The position numbers and the translations under genes are program-made. 64,000 bases of DNA from Leucaena leucocephala (Eukaryota > Streptophyta > Magnoliopsida > Fabales > Fabaceae): the NCBI GenBank assembly GCA_037074615.1, contig CM073532.1:12236001-12300000 (forward strand). The letters run 5' to 3'. Positions 35,654-46,400 of this stretch are shown here, piece after piece (position 1 is the first letter of the stretch; each line of letters begins with the position of its first letter). The notes under the pieces are model-generated. The model was not told the origin of the DNA and did not search any database. It was given only the letters and a program-made list of their open reading frames with translations.

Positions 35654-36886
35654 CCGAGTGTCTCACCGTGGGGATCACCAATGTTATTTGTAAAGAAGAA
35701 GGATGGCAGTATGAGACTAAGCATTGACTATTGACAGTTGAACAAGGTAACGATCAAGAACAAGTACCCGTTGCCTAGAATCGACGACTTGCTAGATTAA
35801 TTGGTGGGATCGTCCGTGTTTTCTAAGATTGATCTAAGGTCAGGATACCATCAGTGAAGAGTCCAAGATGAGGACATTTCTAAGACTGCTTTTAGGACTA
35901 GATATGGACATTACGAGTTCCTAGTTATGCCGTTCGGGTTGACAAATGCTCCAGCTGTCTTTATGGACTACATGAACCGGATTTTCAGACCTTACTTAGA
36001 TAGATTTATAGTGGTTTTTATCGATGACATATTAATATACTCTAGGAGTGAGGAGGAACATCGAGAGCACCTTCACATTGCATTACAAATTTTAAGGGAT
36101 CATCAACTATATGCTAAGCCATCGAAGTGTGAATTCTGGCTGAACGAAGTGAAATTCCTAGGCCATGTGGTCTCCGCTGAGGGAGTAGCTGTAGACCCCA
36201 GCAAGGTTGACGCAGTGTTGAAGTGGGAGGCTCCTAAATCAGTGACTGAAGTGAGAAGTTTTGTGGGCCTAGCTGGCTATTACCGAAGATTCATACACGG
36301 TTTTTCTCAGATTGTCATGCCGTTGACTAAGTTAACCAAGAAAGACCAGCCGTTTGTTTGGACTGAAAAATGTGAAGTTGCCTTTCAGGAGTTGAAGACT
36401 AGGTTGACCACAGCTCCGGTACTTACTCTTCCTACCCTAGGGGTACCGTGTGTACTATACACAGATGCATCCTTGAAGGGTCTTGGTTGTGTGCTGATGC
36501 AGAACGATAAGGTAGTAGCTTATGTTTCGAGACAGAATTATCCGACCCATGACTTGGAATTAGCTGCTGTAGTCTTTGCATTGAAGATTTGGAGGCACTA
36601 CTTATACGGATCGCAGTTTGAAGTATTCAGTGACCATAAGAGTTTGAAATACTTGGTTGACCAGAAGGAGTTGAACAACAGGCAGCGCCGATGGATGGAA
36701 TTCTTGAAAGATTATGACTTTGAGATTAAGTATCACCCTGGAAAGGCTAATGTCGTTGCAGATGCCTTAAGTAAAAAATTGGTGCACGTGTTTGCCATGA
36801 GCTTGAATGAACAACATCTATTAGAAGGATTGACAGACATTCATGTTTTACCTATAGAAAATGCTACCTTATGCGCAGTACTTTGA
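35654..36886 (+). pseudogene. E5 reverse transcriptase and RNase H region
   Basis: Continues the same frame. RT begins with VSPWGSPMLFVKKKDG. The first catalytic Asp is in SKIDLRSGYHQ and the second pair in FIDDILIYS near 36010. RNase H has LYTDASLKGLG near 36455 and FSDHKSLKYL near 36628, with the ADALSK tail near 36762. Stops at 35732, 35798, 35855 and 36884 break it. The part 35858-36883 is open over about 340 codons. It would copy the element's RNA into DNA and degrade the RNA strand, but cannot do so here. Confidence 0.88.
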
Positions 36887-37347
36887 GACTATAGCTTCTA
36901 TCAGGACTTAAGAGCGGCATAGTTAGAGGATGAACAGTTAGCAAGAATTCGAGAAGAGTTGGAGGAAGTGCCAATAGAAGATTATACCTTAGGTGATATG
37001 GGGATATTGATGTATAAGAAGAGAATTTGTGTTCCGCATAATGAGGAGATTAAGAAGACCATCCTCGAAGAAGCCCATAGGAGTAAATATGCCATACATC
37101 CAGGTATAACCAAAATGTACCATGACTTGAAACAACAGTATTGGTGGCCGAAGATGAAGAGGGATGTAACAAACTTTGTGCTTCGATGCCTGACTTGTCA
37201 GAAAGTCAAGATAGAACATCAAAGGCCGGGAGGTTTACTTCAGAGATTGGAGATTCCTCAGTGGAAATGGGATAGTATTTCCATGGATTTCATAGTAGGA
37301 TTACCGAGAACATCAGGTGGATATGATGCTATTTGGGTGGTTGTAGA
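36887..37347 (+). pseudogene. E5 integrase, N-terminal part
   Basis: Same frame after the stop at 36884, with one more stop at 36920. The HHCC zinc domain is readable: His residues in EEAHRSKYAIHPG and Cys residues in LRCLTCQKVK. The catalytic core starts with the first Asp in SISMDFIVGLP near 37280. The frame is cut at 37347 by a solo LTR, directly after the residues WVVVD. The other half is at 39329. Confidence 0.85.
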
Positions 37348-39328
37348 TGAAGGGAATTGGCAGACACGCAGCGGAAATTAACTTTAAAAATTTTTCCATT
37401 CCCAGCCAGGATCTACCGAATGTGTTTAAGTCAAGGAGAAAGAAGTGTTACCTTCGGTATTCGAGCTTTAGTCGCGACCTCCGTATCCACTAGTCTCGAC
37501 TCCTCCCCTCTGGAACTTTCAGTCGCGACCTACTCAGCTTCTCGTCGCGACCTGTCGCCTCTGGAACTTTCAGTAGCGACCTACTCAGCTTCTCGTCCTG
37601 ACCTGTCGCCTCTGGAACTTTCAGTCGCGACCTACTCAGCTTCTCATCGCGACCTGTCGCCTCTGGAGTTGTTAGTCGCGACCTCCTCTGCTACTAGTCG
37701 CGACCTGTAGTCTTTTTTTTTATTTTTGACGTTCAGAAGCCAATTTGGTCCCGACCTCTGCGTCAATTGGTCGCGACCTCGTCGTACCTGGTGCTCTTTT
37801 CTCGTTCGCAAGAAGTCGACAACTCAGATCGGCTTCCTCTATCGGTATCCACACGAATAGCGTTCCAACCACGAACGACGTGCTAGCGCCTCTTGTCCCT
37901 CTAGGGTTTTCTCAAGATTCCGTCCTCACCGTCTCTATTCCGGCAGTTTCTTATCTGCAAACCTTTTGCACTCTCCTGCCCCTTTTTCTCGTGAGTTATG
38001 TTGTGTGTTGAACCCTAGCTTCTAATGTCAAATATATAGGATGCTATCGGGCTTCTAATTGGGCCGGGCTTCAGAATTAATCTTATATTAATTATAAAAT
38101 TAATACAATATCATATATTACATAATTTGATAAGAAACTAATTAAATAAATACGGTTTTTATTAAATCTGTCTCAGATTTAATTCACTTATTTATTTAAT
38201 TTAAAATAAAGATAAGACGGAATTATATTTGATTTATTCTCATAAATCAAATTTGAGATATCTTATCAATTTGAATTTCAAATTCAAATAGATCATATCC
38301 ATTTAAATTCAAATTCAAAAGTGATAGAAATTTAATTTATCCTTATAAATTAAATCTTGCAAATATCTCTTATATTATATATATAATATATATATACAAA
38401 TTTATATATATAAAAAATATATAAATCCACCCTAGACTATTCATTGAATCTAGACATCTCTTAGATTCAATGAATCTAGACATCACAGCTCAAGTTGGGC
38501 TATTTTGTGTGCGACCCTGTAGGCCCATATGAAGTTAGCAGTGGGCCAGTTACTATACTAACCCACAAGTCATAAGCGGTCTCTAGCAAGACATTACGAC
38601 TACCCAAAACATATGAGAATCGATGAACGATGTTACCTTTCATACAACCATATCACGTCCCTTTTGTCACACGATATTTCGGTCATGGATGAGGCATGGT
38701 GAACGTCATCCTCCTATTCTTGAGCGTTACTTTCTCGATCCCTGAGTAGTTTGACGATAGAAATGGAACTAACCTTCCATTACAGTATGGCCATACATTT
38801 CTCAGACTCACTCATCGAGGGCCCAGTAATATCTCTCTACGAATGTGAGGGACAAATTTCATCTTAACCATTCACATTCCTCCGCATGAAAAACAACTGA
38901 GCCCGAACATATCCTTTATGATCACTCGGTCAAAAGTGACTTTTGACTAGGTCAAAGCTGAGCGTTTGTCATGTAGGAATCCATGATGATCTCAAGTCAA
39001 AGGGCATAGTGACATGGCTTGTATATGAGAGAAGCTTATGACTTAACCCATGCAGCTCTCTCATAGCGGGTCGATCTAACACCTTGTACTCTTACATGTG
39101 CCTATGACTTTGATTTATATCTCTATATATCTTCAAAGTCATACTGGTCTTATTTCATCTCTGTTCCCGCATGGATGACCGACCAGGGACATTTAGGATA
39201 GGATCATAAGTTATCCAAGGATGGTCATCACAGTAAACATGCAAATAATGTGATAATATAATTAAGAAATTCATAAAACAATAATATTTATAAGACAATG
39301 ATTGGCCCCTAGGGCACAATTTCCAACA
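37348..39328 (-). mobile_element. S3: solo LTR (probably Ty1/copia) in the E5 integrase
   Basis: 1981 bp bounded by TG (37348) and CA (39328), with GTAGA at 37343-37347 repeated at 39329-39333. On the minus strand it begins TGTTGGAAATTGTG, a start typical of plant copia LTRs. No internal region is left, so it is a solo LTR. It carries an exact 51-bp tandem array of GTCGCGAC palindromes near its minus-strand 3' end, and an AT-rich part at 38080-38430. Insert plus duplication is 1986 bp, a multiple of three, so the E5 frame number is unchanged, though the protein is interrupted. Confidence 0.9.
37471..37778 (-). repeat. GTCGCGAC lattice with 51-bp tandem units
   Basis: Sites start at 37471, 37493, 37522, 37544, 37573, 37595, 37624, 37646, 37675, 37697, 37748 and 37770. 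The intervals alternate exactly 22 and 29, with one site skipped (at about 37726). Between 37509 and 37709 the 51-bp unit itself is repeated almost without change about four times. Because 51 is a multiple of three, a chance frame through it reads as a 17-residue repeat; I do not regard this as a protein. Confidence 0.95.
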
Positions 39329-40380
39329 GTAGATAGGTTGACTAAGTCCGCGCACTTTTTGCCATATAAAACCACTTATTCCTTAGAGGAAATGAGCCAA
39401 TTATATATAAATGAGATAGTGAGGCTTCATGGAGTGCCAGAGAGTGTCATATCGGATCGAGATCCGAGGTATACTTCAAAATTTTGGAAGTCACTCAACA
39501 TGGCTTTGGGTACGAAATTAAAGTTCAGCACCGCTTATCACCCGCAGACTGATGGACAAACAGAGCGTACAATTCAGACATTGGAGGATATGTTGAGGGC
39601 TTGTGTAATTGAATTTAAAGGAAGTTGGATTCACCACTTGCTGCTGGCTGAGTTCGCATACAACAATAGCTACCATGCCAGCATTCAGATGCACCTTATG
39701 AGGCATTGTATGGAAGAAAGTGTCGATCTCCCTTATGCTGGACTGAACTGAGTGAACGAACGGTGTTAGGACCGGAGTTGGTGGATGCCACCACTAAGAA
39801 AATTGAGGTTATCCGACAAAAGTTGTTGGCATCACAGAGTCGGTAGAAGAGTTATGCAGATCGAAGGAGGAGGCCTTTGGCGTTTAACGAAGGTGATCAT
39901 GTGTTTCTAAGGGTCACACCCACTACTGGCATTGGAAGGTCTATTAAGGCGAAAAAGTTAACTCCTAGATTTATTGGTCCCTTTGAGATCTTAGAGAAGA
40001 TTGGAGAAGTCGCCTATCGAATTGCCTTGCCTCCGCATCTATCTAATGTGCACGACGTGTTCCACGTGTCACAACTAAAGAAGTACCACCTAGATCCATC
40101 CCATATCATAGAACCAGAGGAAGTGGAATTACGTGAGAACTTGACCTATAAAGCGGAACCTGAGAGCATCTTGGATACAAAGGACAAACAATTGAGGAAT
40201 AAGACCATTCGACTAGTAAAAGTCTTCTGGAAGGGGATGACACCAGGTGATGCGACTTGGGAAACGGAGGAAGAATGCGACGCGAGTACCCAAATTTGTT
40301 CCTTGGTTAGCTTTTTGTGTCTCCCCTACTTGTGTGCTTTTCTTGTGTGTGAATTTTGGGGACAAAATTCTAATAGGTAG
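39329..40380 (+). pseudogene. E5 integrase, C-terminal part with chromodomain-like tail
   Basis: Resumes with DRLTKSAHFLPYK, directly continuing the half at 37347. The second catalytic Asp is in ISDRDPRYTSKFW near 39455 and the Glu in QTLEDMLRA near 39575. Near 39690 the frame shifts by one base. A stop also lies at about 39844, and the open frame 39877-40380 carries the GPFEILEKIG core, the NVHDVFHVSQLKKY motif and a chromodomain-like WETEEE end. Chromodomains direct gypsy elements to marked chromatin. Confidence 0.82.
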
Positions 40381-40387
40381 GGAGAGT

Positions 40388-41827
40388 TGTAACATCCTAA
40401 ATTTTTATTGGATTTTTTTAGCACATTAAAAATATTATTTACCAATAACTTAAAGATATTAAATAAATTAAAATCATTATAGTTTGATATTTTTATTAAT
40501 TTCAATAAAAATAAAGATATATGAATTATCCTACTATTATTTTTATTAAAATCCACGATTTGATTAATGTTATTAATTAGGGATATATTGAGATTTATAT
40601 TCAGATTTAGATATAAATTCAAATTTTGAAGATGTGATTTAAATTTTAAATTATCATATCTTATGGGATTCTAATAAATGATAGAGATAATAATAATAAT
40701 AATAATAAAATAATAAGATTATATTAGATAAAAAAAAGGTTAAACCTAGATCCCTTTCTCACCTCTTTTTATATAGCCGTCACCTATTATCTCCTTCCTT
40801 CACATCACTCTTTCTCTCCTTCTGATCTCACTCTTGCAATAAAGGTGCGCGTTCTCAATTCCTCTTCTGTCTCTCCTTTTTTTTTAGTGTTTATCATAGT
40901 ACTATACTTCTTTTTACCAAATCTTGTCCCCATCTGCTCTTCCTTTTGTCAAGCAAGTTCTGCGTATATATAATATGTATATATATTTGAGTGTGGGTGT
41001 TGCATTAGGTGTGAGTTTCAACGTCTTGCTTCACAAAGGAACCATCAAATATATATATACACACACTTTTCCAAACATCATTATCCATGTCTTCCTCTAC
41101 GTCTCCTTTCTTCAATACATATATGGATATATGCTTATCAATTATCCCTATCTCACCATCACCTTACGCATGTATACATATGCATATATATATTTATATA
41201 TACATTTAGGTTTCAACCTAATTTATTATTATTATATTAAACTAATTAAATGTTTAAATGTGACAGTGGGCATGTATATGTAAATAAAGAAATAAAAAGA
41301 AGTCCAGTAAGCTTGGCAAAGAAACATATAAATATATATATATCTTATAAATAAAATAAGTATGTTCTTAAATAATATAGGATTAAAATAGAAATAATGT
41401 TATGTGTAACCATTTATATATATACATATATTTAAAAAAAATATATTAGTATGCATGATGAGTATGATCGATGGTTACTGAGGCTTTTGTCTCACCCTAT
41501 TTTTATTAACATTTTTCAGGAGTTAGTTCAGTTGCTAGTTCGAACGGGAAGGCGCCAGAGGCATAGTTGTGCTAGTGAACTGTACAACACCCTCCTTTTT
41601 ATTTGTGTTGAGTAGATGTATATTACCATTATAAGGCCTACTTTTATTTATACTCTGATGACTTGCTATTTCTATGATCGTAATAAATAATGGGTGCTGA
41701 CAGCAGGCCAGAGCCTTTTAGGATTATGCATGTGACTTAATGGACCTACAGGGATTACTTACTATATTATGAGTATTATTTGAAAATTTTGCTAGCGTTA
41801 TGGGTATTGGTGTTGTTCACCTGAGTA
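40388..41827 (+). repeat. E5 3' LTR
   Basis: Starts TGTAACATCC just after a GGTAGGGAGAG purine tract. It is closely similar to 32134-33613, with small indels in microsatellites. Similarity ends at TTCACCTGAGTA; no clear CA end or target duplication matching the CCACC before 32134 was found. Confidence 0.75.
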
Positions 41828-42260
41828 CATTATTAGGGGATATTCGAATTGATAACTTTGATGATGTTAAATGGGGGCTTGAATCTTTTAACCATGTTAA
41901 TGGGGTTGAGCTCTTTCTAACATGGTTTTACGTGCAAAAATTATGTAAAAATTTTCATTTTATAAGTTTTACTCTTTTCTATCATGGATATCCTTTTTAA
42001 CATAAGTTAAACTCTTTTAACCATGATAGTGCTTTAGGGTGGTTTTATCTTTTTGTATCATGGTTAACCTTCTAGAAGTAAAATTTTCTTTCGTTAGTCT
42101 TGTCTTTTTTAACCATGTTAGATATCGATCAAGAAAAATTCTTTTATAACCATGGTAGGGTTGTTTTTAAAATTTAGCATTCTTTTCTACCATGGTTAAC
42201 CCTTTTGAAATAAATTAAATTTATTTATAATATATTTATATTTACATTATATGAAGGATT
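41828..42260. repeat. Clustered AACCATGGTT palindromes
   Basis: Eight near copies of AACCATGGTT in either half-site form start at 41890, 41919, 41981, 42019, 42057, 42111, 42148 and 42189. Spacing is 29-62 bp, near 38 in four of the seven intervals. The surrounding sequence is T-rich and has no frame beyond about 60 codons. The element it belongs to is not identified. Confidence 0.6.
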
Positions 42261-43403
42261 TTACACCACCTCCGTCAAAAATGGAAGTTTGCGTCTTCAC
42301 CTCCGTTGGAACCTCTTCACCTCTATCGAAACCTCGCCGTCACCATCCTAGAAGAGAAGAGTGAGCGAGAGATTGGCAAAGCAAACAAGGAAGAAGAGAG
42401 TATAAGAAAATGCAAGGGAAAAATAGTCTTTTGATGCCCAAAAGCTATTTTGCCCGCCCAAAAGCTATTTTGGCCACCCAAAAGCTATTTTCATAAGCTT
42501 ATCTAAAAGCTTAATTTAGTCTATAAACTCTTATGGATATTTGATAGCCGTTTATTTAATTTTTGGCCATTTTGAAACCATGATTTGGGGACCATCAAAC
42601 AAGCACAGAGACATTATGCTCTTTTAACAACATTCAAAATTCCAGGCCTTAAAATTTGTTAAGTGTAAACCTAAATTTAGATTTTAGTATTTCAATTGGA
42701 TTTAATTGAGATTTTCCCTTTTAAATAAGTAGTAAAATGTACAAGTTATTTTACTAAAAAATTCATTGTAAAATAAAAATTATATGTCAAAAAAAGGTAA
42801 ATTTAAATTATGATAAATAATTTGAATAATCTGAATTAAATTTTTATATACAATAAACTGAAACCAATCAGCATCAAATACTTAAATGGTATAAAACATT
42901 TGAAACTTACGGTTCAAATCAAAATTCAACAAACAATATTCAAATCTACATAATATATAATAAATTTGCTAATAAATTCCAGATGAAAGTTTAAGTATTT
43001 ATTAATGACATTATTTTTAAATGCAATTGGGTTCTTATGAAAATTATTCTACTTACCAACTACCAACAGCGGAATATTAGCGTTTCTTTCAAGTCAAAAA
43101 GCTCTATATTTTTATGGAATGAAGCATTTTGAGAAATTTGAGCCATGTTAGTTTTGGTGACGATACTGCATAATATTCACATCAAGGAAAAATATAAAGC
43201 ATGGATGTTTTATATAAATGAATGGTAAACATAGAAGAAAGGGTGGGATTAAAAGGTAAAGATAAAGATAAAGATTAATATAACAAAATAGTGATCTGCC
43301 TGCACAACTGGCTTCAATCTAAACAAAAGTCATAAATGATTGCTCCTGACAAAAAACTATAATTTACCTTGGTGAAACAAAATGCCTTGACATGCCCAGG
43401 AGA
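42261..43403. other. AT-rich flank and kinase gene 3' region
   Basis: The first 350 bp may be the right half of the TIR element split by E5; it has three close copies of CCCAAAAGCTATTTT at about 42438, 42458 and 42478. The rest is AT-rich and probably includes the 3' UTR of the kinase gene transcribed leftwards. No other gene was seen. Confidence 0.4.
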
Positions 43404-46400
43404 TCAGCACACTGTGCGCCCATAGCTCAAACAAGAAACAAACATATTCTTTGCCCATTTTTCCTGAAAAAGGGGAGCAGCCAAAACAAAATCAGTTTTA
43501 GTGGTTAGGGAAGCAAATGAGCCATTCATCATTCATCAAAACATACCTTAACATGTGTGCTGGGAAAATCGTTCGTACGCAAAGTTTCTTGACCTTGGTC
43601 AGAGGGCTTGCGTCTTGGAATGCTTAATATCAGAGCAACTTGATCTGATGTGGCAGCCATTGCAGTTACCCTGTACCCTTTGTCCCAACGTTTGTGAATG
43701 CCCTCACTTGGATAGCGGAAATCAAGTTCAACCACCTACATTCATTTACAAAGTTGAATTCAGTTAACCTTAAAATGAATTGAAGGGGGAAAGAAAATAG
43801 ATCTCATTGCAAATTTCACGAAGCACTAAAGAACAAATCTTATAGACCATGTATAATGTCCCAATAAAATGCAAAAATGGAGAGAAAAAGCACTGAAGGG
43901 AGCAACAATCTAGCAAAGCTGAATCCCAAGATGATACATGACAGAATCAAAATTGATAGCAAACCTGATGACTGAATCCAGAATTTCGTGACATAACAAC
44001 ACCCCAACGACTCCTGGCTGTAGCCATAGAGGTCACATGAAAACCTTCTCCCCATTTCTTGTTTATCCATTTGAAGGGGAAAGAGTCACTTGCTTTGTAT
44101 GATTGTTGAGTATATTGTGTACCTGCAGAAATTAGGTCATGAGCCATACCGTTATGAATGGAGCTAACTATGAAGTGTTAAGAGTCTCTATCCACAGAAA
44201 TTGTGATATTTACATCCTTGAAAAACTGCAAACCAACTTCACGTAAACAGCCAAGCCTCACCACAAAATCTCTTATTTTATTAAATTCCTTGAAGCATCA
44301 TTCACGGAGCTCCTTACAATACAAGGAACTCTACCAAAACCACATTTTTCCGGAAACAATGTCTAGAAGTCTATTTGCATGCAAGGGAGGTCATTCTCAG
44401 TACAAAATTACTGCTAATCTCAGGGACTAATAAAGATCCCCATCTTGGGGAGTTGCACTCCCTTGGGTCATCCTGTCTGTTAACTGTATTTTTTTTTTTT
44501 TTTTGCCTCTTACATTATTATTCTCAAGATTTATGGGAGTAGTTAGTTTGAATTTCAATTTCTGTCATTAATTCTCTCTCCTCCCTGCCACCAAACCTAT
44601 AACAGTTTCATAAAACTTCTAAACCAGCAATTGAATAAGACAGCAAATGTTTTGTTGCTACCCCTGAAGAAACTTCTAAACCAGCAACTGAATCAGTATT
44701 TTATACTAAAGAGAAGGTTGATTGGCTTCAAAAATTAATTAGCCAATGCTCCTCATGCAATTTCAGCACTGATACCTAGAGCACAAAAACGTAGTTTTCC
44801 TAATGCTTTTCATAATAGTGCAAAACATGAGGTAATTAAACATGATAAACATCTTTGAAGGAAATATGTCTCCACTAGTTTGGCTGAAAGCGGAACATTT
44901 TACTGGCAAATTGAAAGAAAATGGGAGCAAGTCAGCTTAAAACAAAGGAAAAGCTTCAAAATCAATTATTGGTCAATGCTCTATCTTAAGGATAACTGCT
45001 AACAAAAAGAAAGAAGTATTGAGATTTTTCTCTGGCAACAAAAGCAAGCATCTTGCACTCACATATAGACGCTAAAGTTGTGCTTGGTAGAAGTGTCATT
45101 GCCTCAATCATCAAAAGGCAAGGACTCCTTCTGGCGCAAGAGCTATCAATGAGATGCCTCATTTATGTGGCTTGAACTTCACTAAAGCATCAGTTCAGTG
45201 ACTTTTGGATTTTACATAAGCTGGGACAAACACTAGCTTAATTGGAATTTATCAGTTCTCATATAGAGAGGAGATTAATCCTATAGAAACCAAAGTTATT
45301 TCAGGTGCAAGAGACTGAAAAATGTGATCAAAAACCTAGTCAAGGAGAACAAAGCATGGTGGAAAAAATTGCAACACCTAAAGAACTTTCCAGCTATATG
45401 GTATCAGAAATAGGTTAAATTAAATAAGCCACATTGTAAGAGGTCACGTGACAAAAGCAAGCAAACCTTTTGACATCACCACAAAAGAGCTCCCATTATC
45501 GGCCCCAGCAATAGATGTGATGTAAAAATCCTTTTTCCACTGCTCCATGATCCATTCCTGTAAGAGTGTGATAAGGGACATTTAAGTACATAAAATGCAA
45601 TAAATTACAAGAAAGATGAAGCAATAATTTCACCTTGTGTAAAAAGAAAGGTGACAGTTTGAAAACTTGAGTTGTAAAACCAGTTCCAGCATCCATAATA
45701 AGAGACCAAAGATTGGAACGGGAGGCCACACAACCGATACGGATGCCATCTGTAATCCCCTTCTCCACATGCTGTGCTAAACTCGCATCAGTCACATTAT
45801 AATGATACCTACAAAATATCAACAAGTCACAAATTTTACTATCGATATTCTTAAATTATTATTGAGATTTCTATATTGCTTATGGCTTACTTTCCTGGTT
45901 TGAGGCCACTATTTGGCAGAAACTATTAGAAGAATATTAGGTCGTTAGAGTGATTTTAGGATGATTTACAGCTGATTCTATGCTCTGTTTTCTGTATATA
46001 GTTTGGCCTCTTCCTATTGTTGTAAATGTACAATACAAATAATATACAGAGATATCTTCCCTTAGTCACACTCAGGCAATATCATGGTGATAATCTCACA
46101 CATCTCAACCAGTACACTCCTTAAAAATCAAATCCTACTTTTATGTTACTAATAAGCAAGAAAAATACGCTAAAAACAAATATAGGGCAAATAAATCATA
46201 AGCACTCCCACAAGTAATATACTGATTTTTCAATAGCAGTCATTCTTTTTGACATGGTATAGCAAATCTTTCGGCCAATTTGCGCCCTCTTATTTCCTCT
46301 GTTTTCTTGCTTCAAAATGGATTGTCATGCTTCAAGTTATTTTTTTCCTATGTTCTTTAAATCTTAAACCGAGCCCTTCTTTCCCATGGAAATTTTTTTC

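Larger units (their letters stand above)
32134..41827 (+). mobile_element. E5: Ty3/gypsy retrotransposon, decayed, with a nested solo LTR
   Basis: An LTR pair (32134-33613 and 40388-41827) flanks gag, protease, RT, RNase H and integrase in that order, which defines Ty3/gypsy. The integrase C-terminus is followed by a chromodomain-like tail (residues WETEEE), suggesting a chromovirus of the Tekay/Del type; this is inferred. The 5' LTR-gag interval is only about 65 bp and I could not find a convincing primer binding site there. The element is dead: nine stops before integrase, a frameshift and a solo LTR inserted in the integrase. Confidence 0.85.

Noticed and set aside
34637..35724. Minus-strand frames in E5
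   Set aside because: Shadows of the gag-pol frame on the opposite strand.
37357..37710. Open frame with 17-residue repeats
   Set aside because: It is the 51-bp palindrome repeat read in a chance frame inside a solo LTR, and it starts across the LTR boundary.
37471..37778. CRISPR-like array
   Set aside because: Repeats and spacing look regular, but the conserved part is only 8 bp, the spacers in S3 are also repeated, the genome is a plant's and no cas gene is present.
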